Shown here in pieces: positions 1 to 6,491 of a stretch of DNA of 25,038 nt (its first letter is position 1; every line of letters starts with the position of its first letter). This DNA comes from UBA1479 sp964012715. GTDB taxonomy: Bacteria; Pseudomonadota; Alphaproteobacteria; Rhodospirillales; Casp-alpha2. The notes under the pieces are model-generated. The model was not told the origin of the DNA. It made no database searches and was given only the letters and a program-made list of their open reading frames with translations. Position numbers and translations under genes: made by a program. The stretch covers positions 1 to 25,038 of the forward strand of contig CAXGUG010000055.1 of the NCBI GenBank assembly GCA_964012715.1, given 5' to 3'.

Positions 1-1
1 C

Positions 2-187
2 CGGTTCTGCTCGATGCTCGACGAAATGTCGGCTTCGGGTCAGACGCGCTTCATCGTCATCACCCACCACCGCATGACCATGGCCCGCATGCACCGCCTG
101 TTCGGGGTGACCATGCAGGAACGCGGCGTGTCGCAACTGGTCTCGGTCGACCTGCAGCAGGCCGAAAGCTTCCGCGAGAGCGCCTGA
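2..187 (+). CDS. smc: Chromosome segregation protein SMC, C-terminal end (partial)
   Basis: This is the last 61 codons of an SMC ATPase; the 5' part lies outside the window. SMC dimers form the core of condensin with ScpA and ScpB and organise the newly replicated chromosome. The visible piece is the end of the C-terminal ABC half-domain: after the residues that follow the Walker B/D-loop comes the H-loop region FIVITHHRMTMARMHRLFG, then VTMQERGVSQLVSVDL, which is characteristic of bacterial SMC C-termini. The frame starts at base 2 and ends at TGA 185-187. The F0 ATP synthase genes follow on the same strand after a 67-base gap. Identification is by recognised family motifs. The coiled-coil and hinge regions cannot be assessed here. 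Confidence 0.9.
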   Translation, partial: RFCSMLDEMSASGQTRFIVITHHRMTMARMHRLFGVTMQERGVSQLVSVDLQQAESFRESA

Positions 188-195
188 CAGTTGCA

Positions 196-218
196 TCGCG
201 GAGTGCTAATCTCCGCGA
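196..218 (+). other. Stem-loop between smc and atpI
   Basis: A perfect 8-bp inverted repeat, TCGCGGAG and CTCCGCGA, is separated by a 7-base loop and begins 8 bases after the smc stop codon. No T-run follows, so it is not a standard intrinsic terminator. It may protect the smc mRNA 3' end, mark a Rho-dependent or processed boundary, or shape the atpI leader. The role is inferred; the pairing is seen directly. Confidence 0.5.
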
Positions 219-254
219 CCGATTCTCCCAACCATACCGATATGGGTGCCTCGA

Positions 255-614
255 ATGACCGAAGAACGGCCAAAATCCGACCTTGATGGCCTGCAAGAGC
301 GCATTGACGACGCCCGCGAAAGGGGCACGTTCTGGACCAAGGACGAAATCGACGGAAGCAAGCCACCAAAAAGCGCTCTTGGCCTTGCATTTCGAGTCGG
401 CATTGAGTTAGTTTCCGCCGTCGCCGTTGGGTTGGGTATCGGTTGGCTGCTGGATAGGTGGCTCGATACAAAGCCCTGGCTCATGTTGGTGTTCATAATC
501 CTAGGGGGATGCGCCGGTATTCTGAACGTCTATCGAATGGCCCGTGGCTTTGGTTACGCTCCGGGTTATCAGCGGGGGAACACCCCGTCGGACGGCACAG
601 ACCGCCAGTCGTAA
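255..614 (+). CDS. atpI: F0F1 ATP synthase accessory protein AtpI
   Basis: This encodes a 119-residue inner-membrane protein of the AtpI family, which is first in F0 operons and helps c-ring assembly and probably Mg2+ supply. The N-terminal half is hydrophilic and charged. Two hydrophobic segments at about residues 43-64 and 72-94 are joined by a short LDRWLDTKPW loop, the usual AtpI hairpin. ATG 255 was chosen; an in-frame GTG at 246 would add three residues. Neither has a convincing Shine-Dalgarno sequence. It lies 67 bases after smc and 46 bases before atpB. AtpI is usually dispensable for ATP synthase function in other bacteria. Confidence 0.88.
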   Translation: MTEERPKSDLDGLQERIDDARERGTFWTKDEIDGSKPPKSALGLAFRVGIELVSAVAVGLGIGWLLDRWLDTKPWLMLVFIILGGCAGILNVYRMARGFGYAPGYQRGNTPSDGTDRQS

Positions 615-660
615 CGCACCTGACCGAAAACGCGCTTTAGACAGACGGGAAATTCCAACC

Positions 661-1392
661 TTGGCCGAGAAGCATAGCCCGCTCGCTCAGTTCGAGATCA
701 AAACCCTTGTGCCGCTGGACTTCGGCGGCGTGAACGTCTCTTTCACCAATTCGTCGCTGTTCATGGTGGCGACCGTGGTCGTGGTCAGCTTGTTCCTGAT
801 CCTCGCCATGCGCCGCGCCGCCCTGGTGCCCGGCCGCTGGCAGTCGATCGCCGAACTCAGCTACGTGTTCGTGGCCAACGTCATGAAGGACACGGTCGGC
901 TCCGAGGGCCGTAAGTACTTCCCGTTCATCTTCACGGTGTTCATGTTCATTCTGTTCGGCAACCTGCTGGGCATGCTGCCGTACAGCTTCACCTTCACCT
1001 CGCACATCATCGTGACCTTCACGATCGCCGCGGTGATCTTCGTCGGCGTGACCCTGATCGCGCTGGCCAAGCACAAGATGCACTTCTTCTCGTTCTTCAT
1101 GCCGCCGGGCGTGCCGATGCTGTTGGCCCCGCTGCTGGTTCCGATCGAGATCATTTCCTACCTGTCGCGCCCCATCAGCCTCAGCGTTCGTTTGTTCGCC
1201 AACATGCTGGCGGGTCACACGCTGCTGAAGGTCTTCGCCGGCTTCATCGTGTCGCTGGGCGTGTTCGGCATTGCCCCCTGGGCCTTCGTCGTGGCGCTGA
1301 CCGGTCTGGAAATCGTTATCGCCTTCCTGCAGGCCTTCGTGTTCACCATGCTGACCTGCCTGTACCTCAACGACGCCCTGCACCTGCACTAA
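661..1392 (+). CDS. atpB: ATP synthase F0 subunit a
   Basis: This encodes the 243-residue membrane subunit a, which forms the two proton half-channels against the c-ring. The translation has several hydrophobic helices. The signature SLSVRLFANMLAGH contains the essential arginine (R177 in this numbering), and E217 and Q224 lie in the penultimate helix (GLEIVIAFLQAF). The start is taken as TTG 661, giving MAEKHSPLAQFEIK, which matches the usual alphaproteobacterial N-terminus. A purine-rich GACGGGA lies at 644-650. The next in-frame ATG upstream, at 544, is inside atpI and would add 39 atypical residues. A 97-base gap separates it from atpE. Confidence 0.95.
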   Translation: MAEKHSPLAQFEIKTLVPLDFGGVNVSFTNSSLFMVATVVVVSLFLILAMRRAALVPGRWQSIAELSYVFVANVMKDTVGSEGRKYFPFIFTVFMFILFGNLLGMLPYSFTFTSHIIVTFTIAAVIFVGVTLIALAKHKMHFFSFFMPPGVPMLLAPLLVPIEIISYLSRPISLSVRLFANMLAGHTLLKVFAGFIVSLGVFGIAPWAFVVALTGLEIVIAFLQAFVFTMLTCLYLNDALHLH

Positions 1393-1489
1393 GACCTGGG
1401 ACGGGAATCGTAGGCGATCTAAGAGTTTCGTAGTCAAACATCACCATCAATCTGAACCATCTGAACTAGTCATACGAAAGGATAAATCC

Positions 1490-1714
1490 ATGGACGTTGA
1501 AGCCGCCAAAGCCCTTGGTGCCGGTCTTGCCGTTATCGGTGTTATCGGTTCCGGTATCGGCATGGGTAACATCTTCGCTTCCTTCATTCAGGCTGTCGGC
1601 CGCAACCCCAGCGCCCAGGGCGCGGTGTTCCCGATGACCATGCTGGGCTTCGCCCTGGTTGAAGCCATCGCGCTGTTCGCGCTGGTTATCGCCCTGGTCA
1701 TTCTGTACGGCTGA
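1490..1714 (+). CDS. atpE: ATP synthase F0 subunit c
   Basis: This encodes the 74-residue proteolipid that forms the rotating c-ring. Two transmembrane helices flank the polar loop R38-N39-P40, the contact point for the central stalk. Helix 1 carries a glycine-rich packing motif (GSGIGMG, 20-26). Helix 2 has the proton-binding carboxylate E58 in GFALVEAIALFALV. No extra polar ion-binding residues typical of sodium-type rings are obvious around E58, so proton coupling is inferred. The ATG follows an AAGGA stretch with suitable spacing. Two GC-rich hairpins follow the gene and may affect how much c is made relative to b' and b. Confidence 0.97.
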   Translation: MDVEAAKALGAGLAVIGVIGSGIGMGNIFASFIQAVGRNPSAQGAVFPMTMLGFALVEAIALFALVIALVILYG

Positions 1715-1735
1715 TCCTTTCGTACGACGCATAGG

Positions 1736-1791
1736 CCCGGGGCGGCATTCGTCCCGGGTTCGACGCGTCCTCACCGGGGGTTCGCCCCCGG
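1736..1791 (+). other. Two GC-rich hairpins between atpE and atpF'
   Basis: The 121-base gap holds two stem-loops in a row. The first pairs CCCGGG (1736-1741) with CCCGGG (1753-1758) across 11 bases. The second is a perfect 7-bp stem, CCGGGGG (1774-1780) and CCCCCGG (1785-1791), closed by a TTCG tetraloop, a very stable RNA loop type. No T-run follows, so full termination is unlikely. A 3'-end stabiliser for the atpE mRNA or partial attenuation of downstream genes fits the need for many c subunits per complex. That role is inference. Confidence 0.6.
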
Positions 1792-1835
1792 CTGAACGAC
1801 TGGAATCATCCGCATTGGGATAAAGAGGTCTTTCA

Positions 1836-2321
1836 ATGCCTCAATTAGACATCACTACCTTCGTGCCCCAGATCTTCTGGCTCGTGGTCACCTTTACGGC
1901 CATGTTCCTGATCATGTGGAAAATCTGCGTGCCCCGGATCGGCGGTGCTCTCGAAGCACGGCAAAAGAAGATCGAGCAGAACCTGGAGCGTGCGGCGGAA
2001 CTGAAGGCTGAGGCAGAAGCCGCGATCGAGGCTTATGAAAAGGCCCTGGCCGAAGCTCGCGCCACGGCGCACGAAGAAATCGCCAAGGTGCAGGCCGACC
2101 TGAAGGCCAAGCAGGACGCCGAGGAAGCCAAGCTTTCTCAGACCCTGCAGGCCCGCATCAAGGAAGGCGAAGCCGCCATCGACAAGGCCCTGCAGGACGC
2201 TCTGGCGAGCCTGGACACCATGGCCATCGATGTCGCCACTGCCGCTTGCGAACGCCTGACCGGCGAAGCCCCCGACGCCAAGAGCATCGAACAGGCTGTC
2301 GCCAAGGCCCGCCAGGCTTAA
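1836..2321 (+). CDS. atpF2: ATP synthase F0 subunit b' (second b-type stator subunit)
   Basis: This encodes the 161-residue b' subunit, which pairs with b (next gene) to form a heterodimeric peripheral stalk. Split b/b' stalks are known from photosynthetic bacteria, alphaproteobacteria and chloroplasts. One transmembrane helix at about residues 10-31 (FVPQIFWLVVTFTAMFLIMW) is followed by CVPRIGGALEARQKKIEQNL and a long charged, alanine-rich coiled coil to the C-terminus. The opening MPQLDITTFVPQIFWL and the more divergent tail separate it from atpF. A strong AGAGGT at 1824-1829 precedes the ATG by 6 bases. The gene ends 15 bases before atpF. Confidence 0.93.
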   Translation: MPQLDITTFVPQIFWLVVTFTAMFLIMWKICVPRIGGALEARQKKIEQNLERAAELKAEAEAAIEAYEKALAEARATAHEEIAKVQADLKAKQDAEEAKLSQTLQARIKEGEAAIDKALQDALASLDTMAIDVATAACERLTGEAPDAKSIEQAVAKARQA

Positions 2322-2336
2322 GGAAGGAACAGGATC

Positions 2337-2831
2337 ATGGAACATATTCTGCACGATCCCACCTTCTGGGTGGCCACTGCTTTCATCGCCTTCCTGGGCG
2401 TGCTGGTGTACTTCAAGGTGCCCGGCATGGTCAGCGGGGCGCTGGACGAGCGCGCCGACAAGATCAAGGCCGACATCGAGGAAGCGGAACGCCTTCGCGA
2501 AGAAGCCCAAAAGCTTCTGGCCGATTACCAGAAAAAGCAGCGCGACGCGCAGAAAGCGGCCGAGAACATCGTGACCGCCGCCAAGGAAGAAGCCGAACGC
2601 CTTGCCAAGCAGGGTGAACAGCGGCTGAAAGATTCCCTGGCCCGCCGCGAAAAGCAGGCTATGGACCGTCTGGCCCAGGCCGAAGCCGCTGCGCTGGAGC
2701 AGGTCAAGGCCCATACCGTCGATATCGCCATGGCCGCGACGCGCCAGGTGCTGACCGACAGCATCAAGGGCGCCAAGGCGACCAAGCTGATCGATGACGC
2801 CATCGGCGGCTTGTCCGGAAAGCTGCACTAA
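2337..2831 (+). CDS. atpF: ATP synthase F0 subunit b
   Basis: This encodes the 164-residue b subunit of the peripheral stalk, which holds the F1 head still against the rotating ring. A short N-terminal periplasmic piece (MEHILHDPTF) leads to one transmembrane helix at about residues 10-27. VPGMVSGALDERADKIKADI follows, then a long heptad-like coiled coil rich in A, E, K and R. It is the last gene of the F0 operon and is followed within 40 bases by a strong terminator. No delta, alpha, gamma, beta or epsilon (F1) genes follow, as expected in this group, where F1 forms a separate operon elsewhere. Confidence 0.95.
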   Translation: MEHILHDPTFWVATAFIAFLGVLVYFKVPGMVSGALDERADKIKADIEEAERLREEAQKLLADYQKKQRDAQKAAENIVTAAKEEAERLAKQGEQRLKDSLARREKQAMDRLAQAEAAALEQVKAHTVDIAMAATRQVLTDSIKGAKATKLIDDAIGGLSGKLH

Positions 2832-2856
2832 TCCCGCAGCGTTCACGGCACGAAAT

Positions 2857-2889
2857 TAAAAAGGGGCTCTTCGGAGCCCCTTTTCTTTT
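2857..2889. terminator. Bidirectional intrinsic terminator between atpF and speB
   Basis: A perfect 7-bp stem GGGGCTC/GAGCCCC (2863-2869 and 2874-2880) closes a TTCG loop. TTTTCTTTT follows on the plus strand and AAAAA precedes it, giving TTTTT after the stem on the minus strand. It therefore fits an intrinsic terminator for both the F0 operon (+) and the convergent polyamine operon (-), whose last stop is at 2934. Confidence 0.92.
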
Positions 2890-2933
2890 GCCTGAATAAC
2901 GGCGGATATAACGGAAAAGCCTAGGCGAAAGGA

Positions 2934-3836
2934 TCAGTCGGCAGCCTTTGCCGCGAAGCGATATCCCAGGATCTTGTAGGCCAGCTTGGCCGCCAGGAAG
3001 TTGCACGAATGCAGGCCCTCGATCGGCGCCAGTTCGTTGATGTCGGCACCGACGACTTCGCCCGCGACCTCGGTCGCACGGCGGATGATCCGCACGGCAT
3101 CGTCCCAGAACACGCCCCCCGGCTCCGGCGTGCCCGTGGCCTGCATCAGGCTGGCGTCGAAGCCGTCCAAGTCGAAGGTGATATAGACGGTCTTCCCAGC
3201 CAGGTGAGAGACGATCTCCTCGACGTTCCAGGCCGCCCGGTCCTTACCCCAATAGATATGGATACGGTTGCGGTTGGCCTCCAGGAACGGCACCTCGCCG
3301 GCCGAGATATTACGGATACCCACGGACACCAGTTCGACGCCTGGGAAGTCCAGGCAGCGCCGCATGGCGGCAGCGTGGGAGAAATGCTCCCCGTCGTAGC
3401 CGTCACGCAGGTCGGCATGGGCATCGAACTGCAACAGCACCAGGTTCGGATAGCGCGCCACGAACGGGCGGATCGCGCCCGGGGTGATGGAATGCTCGCC
3501 ACCGAAGGTCATGGGGAAGCGCCCCTGTTGCAGCACGCCTTCGATCACCCCGGCAAGTTGGTCCAGGGCCGCCGGGATGTCTTCCTCGATGGCGAAGGGC
3601 GCCAGCGTCGCCAGATCGAATTCACGGAACGATTCGAGCCACAGCTCTTCATCGAACAATTCGACCTGATGCGAGGCCTCGATCATGGCCTGCGGCCCGG
3701 CGGCTGTACCGCCGCCGTAGCTGACCGAAGCTTCCAGCCCGAACGGGACGATGGTCACCCCCGGCTTGTCGCCGGCGGTGGCCGCGTCGTCTCCGGTCAG
3801 GCCCAGGAAGCCCTCTTCAGGAGGCAGGATGTTCAC
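2934..3836 (-). CDS. speB: Agmatinase-family ureohydrolase
   Basis: This encodes a 300-residue enzyme of the arginase/agmatinase fold, expected to hydrolyse a guanidino substrate (agmatine to putrescine and urea). All six Mn-binding residues of the family are visible: H115 in FGGEHS, D138, H140 and D142 in DAHADLRD, and D222 and D224 in FDLDGFD, followed by TGTPEPGG. The tract DLRDGYDGEHFSHAAAMRR resembles agmatinase rather than arginase. GTG 3836 is the chosen start because it lies 13 bases after the stop of the upstream gene and gives a normal length; the frame stays open further upstream inside that gene. Substrate is not proven: ornithine decarboxylase in the same operon already makes putrescine, and no arginine decarboxylase is seen here, so another guanidino amine is possible. 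Confidence 0.85.
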   Translation of the reverse strand: MNILPPEEGFLGLTGDDAATAGDKPGVTIVPFGLEASVSYGGGTAAGPQAMIEASHQVELFDEELWLESFREFDLATLAPFAIEEDIPAALDQLAGVIEGVLQQGRFPMTFGGEHSITPGAIRPFVARYPNLVLLQFDAHADLRDGYDGEHFSHAAAMRRCLDFPGVELVSVGIRNISAGEVPFLEANRNRIHIYWGKDRAAWNVEEIVSHLAGKTVYITFDLDGFDASLMQATGTPEPGGVFWDDAVRIIRRATEVAGEVVGADINELAPIEGLHSCNFLAAKLAYKILGYRFAAKAAD

Positions 3837-3849
3837 GTCCAGGGTCCGA

Positions 3850-4893
3850 TCAGTCGAACAGCTTGGCGTAACGGCGCTGCGGACGGTCCTTCCAATGGCC
3901 GCGGTGATAGGCATCGCTGGCCAGGAGCGGAATGACGCTGCCCGCTTCGGCATAGACCATCTGTTCCAAGGCGGTATCGACCTTGCCCCAGGACGAAGCT
4001 TCCTTCAGCGTCGAGCTGGAGCAAGCGCCGTCGCGCACGTCGGCCACGGTGATCTGCACGGCGTATTTGTGCATGTCCACTTCCTTGCCCAGGATTTCGG
4101 CGCAAACCACCGTGTCCTGGACGAAGTTCTTGGGCACGCCGCCGCCGACCATCAACAGGCCGGAGGTGCCGCCCTTGATCTTGATGTCGGTCAGTTCGCG
4201 GAAATCGGCGATGGAATCGATGGTCATGTGGTTGCCCGGGTTGCGAACCTGGTGCAGGACCAGGCCGAAACCGGCGCTGGAATCCGTGAACGCGGGGCAG
4301 AACACCGGCACGTCGTGCTCGTAAGCCAGCTGAACCAGCGAACCTTCTTTCTTCGCCTTGCCTTCCGACAGGTAGCGGCCCATCTCGCGGATGAATTCAC
4401 GCGACGAATAAGGGCGCGGCTCCAGGCTGTCGGCGATTTCACCGATGGCGTGATCACAAGCCTGCAGCTCTTCCTCATCGATATAGGTGTCGTAGATACG
4501 GTCGATATACTGCGAGCGCAGATAGTTGTCGTCGAGATCCGGCGAGCCCTGATAATGGCGGAAGCCCAGAGCTTCGAAGAAGTCCATGTCGACGATGCTG
4601 GCGCCGGTGGAAACCACGGCGTCGATCATGTTGTAGCGGATCAGGTCGGCATAGACCTTCATGCAGCCGCCGGCCGAGGTCGACCCCGCCAGCGTCAGGA
4701 AGATCGTACAGTCCTTGTCGGCCAGCATGTCGTTATAGATGCCGGTCGCTCGCGCCAGATCGCGCGAGGTAAAGGACATGTGCCCCATGGCGTCGATGAT
4801 CGGGCGCGCGTCGATCTTGGTGATATCGACGTGTTCGACCGTTTTGCTCAGCAGGGCCGACTTTTCGTCGGCGATCTTTTCCGAGGTCTTCAT
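3850..4893 (-). CDS. Deoxyhypusine synthase family protein (candidate homospermidine or related polyamine synthase)
   Basis: This encodes a 347-residue member of the deoxyhypusine synthase (DHS) family, NAD-dependent enzymes that move an aminobutyl group from spermidine to an amine. In eukaryotes and archaea the acceptor is a lysine of eIF5A/aIF5A; bacteria have no such hypusine substrate. The DHS core is visible: LTLAGSTSAGG (67-76), VVSTGASIVD (93-102), GGTSGLLMVGGGVPKNF (241-257), and SSWGKV with the lysine (K304) that aligns with the catalytic Lys329 of human DHS. The ATG overlaps the decarboxylase stop as ATGA, implying translational coupling. Because it sits between ornithine decarboxylase and an agmatinase-like enzyme, a free polyamine such as putrescine is the likely acceptor. 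Homospermidine synthesis is a reasonable guess, not a proven role. Confidence 0.85.
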   Translation of the reverse strand: MKTSEKIADEKSALLSKTVEHVDITKIDARPIIDAMGHMSFTSRDLARATGIYNDMLADKDCTIFLTLAGSTSAGGCMKVYADLIRYNMIDAVVSTGASIVDMDFFEALGFRHYQGSPDLDDNYLRSQYIDRIYDTYIDEEELQACDHAIGEIADSLEPRPYSSREFIREMGRYLSEGKAKKEGSLVQLAYEHDVPVFCPAFTDSSAGFGLVLHQVRNPGNHMTIDSIADFRELTDIKIKGGTSGLLMVGGGVPKNFVQDTVVCAEILGKEVDMHKYAVQITVADVRDGACSSSTLKEASSWGKVDTALEQMVYAEAGSVIPLLASDAYHRGHWKDRPQRRYAKLFD

Positions 4894-6107
4894 TTGATCT
4901 TCTCCATCAGGACGGTGGCGTTCGCCGGGCTTTTCCGGGACCGGTCGGCGACCGCCCGTTTGCCGTATGCCGTCAACATGGGCTCGTCAGAGAGAATTGC
5001 CATCTCGTCCGAGTGGAAACCGTTGAATTTGGTACGCATGGCGCAGCCGTAGGCGCCCGTCTGGCCGATTTCGATGAAATCGCCCTCGCGCATGTCCGCC
5101 GGCAGGTAGAACGGCCCCTTCATATGGTCCAGGCTATCACAAGTCGGACCGTAGAAAGCGAAGGGGATCAGGTCCTCGCCCATCTCGCCCTCGGCGCGGA
5201 TCGCCTGCACCGGGAACACGAAGTTGAGAACACCCGCGTCGAACAGGCTGCCATAAGTGCCGTCGTTGATGTACAGGGTATCACCCCGACGCATCTCGAC
5301 ACGCACCAGGGTCGACGACCCTTCGGCGACCAGGGCCCGACCCGGCTCCGCCCAGATTTCACAGGTATCGGTGACCGGCAGGCTATCGACCGCGGCCCGG
5401 ATTTCCCGCATGTAGTCTGCCAAGGGCGGCGGCGTCATGTCGGGATAGACCGAGGGGAAGCCCCCGCCCACGTCCACGATGTCCAGGATGATCCCCGATT
5501 TGTGGATCAGGTCACGGACCATGTGAATGGCGGTGCCATAGGCCGTCGGCTGCATGCACTGCGAGCCGACGTGGAAGCAGACGCCCAGGCGCGTGGCCAC
5601 GCGGCGCGCGGCGATCAACAGATCGGGCGCGTCGGCTTGGCTGACGCCGTATTTGGACGACAACTCCAGCTCCGAATGATGGTTCGGAACAGCCAGGCGA
5701 ACCAAAAGATTCAGGTCCTTGGCGTTGTCCGTCGATTCGACGATCTTGACCAGTTCCTCATGTGAATCCAGGACGAAGTCGCGGACGCCGTACTGGAAAT
5801 AAGCCAGCCGAATGGCGTCCCGGTTCTTCACCGGGTTCATATAGGACATACGGGCGTCGGGAAAACGGCCCGCGATCAGGTCGATCTCCGCCACGGAGGC
5901 GACGTCGAAATGCCGGACACCCGCGCCGTAAACCTCGTCCAGGACTTCCGGCCTGGGGTTGGTCTTGACGGCGTAGAGGATATCGCCGGGGAACTGATCT
6001 AGGAAAAACCTAACGGCGCGTCGGACCGCATGCGGCCGTAGACACGTAACCGGATTGTTGGGCGCTAGGGTATTAGCCAGCGCACGTGCAGAGGGGAACT
6101 TTTCCAT
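4890..6107 (-). CDS. odc: Ornithine (or lysine/ornithine) decarboxylase, PLP-dependent, group IV
   Basis: This encodes a 405-residue fold-III PLP decarboxylase of the eukaryotic-like ODC type, converting ornithine to putrescine and possibly lysine to cadaverine. The PLP lysine is K48 in YAVKTNP. Other motifs are HVGSQC (179-184), the phosphate-binding GGGF (214-217), EPGR (254-257), and GPTCDSLD with the active-site C323 and D324 supplied across the dimer interface. The length fits the family. The start ATG 6107 is 11 bases from a GGGAG Shine-Dalgarno at 6119-6123. It is first in the operon with the DHS-family and agmatinase-like genes. Substrate choice between ornithine and lysine cannot be settled by eye. 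Confidence 0.9.
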   Translation of the reverse strand: MEKFPSARALANTLAPNNPVTCLRPHAVRRAVRFFLDQFPGDILYAVKTNPRPEVLDEVYGAGVRHFDVASVAEIDLIAGRFPDARMSYMNPVKNRDAIRLAYFQYGVRDFVLDSHEELVKIVESTDNAKDLNLLVRLAVPNHHSELELSSKYGVSQADAPDLLIAARRVATRLGVCFHVGSQCMQPTAYGTAIHMVRDLIHKSGIILDIVDVGGGFPSVYPDMTPPPLADYMREIRAAVDSLPVTDTCEIWAEPGRALVAEGSSTLVRVEMRRGDTLYINDGTYGSLFDAGVLNFVFPVQAIRAEGEMGEDLIPFAFYGPTCDSLDHMKGPFYLPADMREGDFIEIGQTGAYGCAMRTKFNGFHSDEMAILSDEPMLTAYGKRAVADRSRKSPANATVLMEKIK

Positions 6108-6491
6108 CGCATGGGAAACTCCCGTAACAGCCTCACCAATTCGGCCTCGCTATTCGGGAGCCCGAGACGCGCGAAATAAAGATGATCGACCCCGCTGTAA
6201 AGCATTAATTCTAAAAAAAGTTCGCATCGCCCCATGCCGAAGGGCCCGAAAAAGCCTTTGTGATAAATTAAGGCAAAATTCGACTCAATTTCACACCCCG
6301 TAATAGATTGATAATAAACAATAATCTTAAAATTTTTTCCGGCGACTTTTGCGCCGGGCCCGACGCGCCCTAAGCCGCACTTTTTGCGCATTTTTTTTGT
6401 GACAAATCGGTGGAAGACGCTCTGAAATCACCCCGCCGATTCCGGTTTTTGAGCTTTTTGCCCCCTCCTCACCCGGTGTTAGACTTCCGCC
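6108..6491 (-). other. A+T-rich leader/intergenic region between odc and the GNAT gene
   Basis: This 384-base divergent gap is much richer in A+T than its surroundings, especially 6180-6345. Read toward odc, it holds a 6-bp stem CCGGCG/CGCCGG with a 7-base loop (6339-6357), a 5-bp GCCTT/AAGGC pair further down, and GGGA/TCCC (6113-6123), which would hide the odc Shine-Dalgarno sequence. A frame open from ATG 6391 to TAG 6065 overlaps the odc start in another frame and could hold a leader peptide. I recall that alphaproteobacterial ODC genes can carry the Rfam 'speF' cis-regulatory RNA motif, but I cannot match its consensus here. No convincing sigma-70 promoter was found on either strand. Confidence 0.4.

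Noticed and set aside
637..1437. A 266-codon frame on the minus strand opposite atpB
   Set aside because: Antisense to a clear subunit a gene; its H-, E- and Q-rich composition is an artefact of complementing hydrophobic codons.
3751..5052. A 433-codon open frame on the plus strand opposite the DHS-family gene
   Set aside because: Its complement carries the intact DHS motifs; no domain or good ribosome-binding site supports the antisense reading.
6339..6357. CCGGCG/CGCCGG hairpin as a terminator
   Set aside because: The adjacent run is T before the stem on the plus strand and A after it on the minus strand, so it does not fit an intrinsic terminator in either direction.
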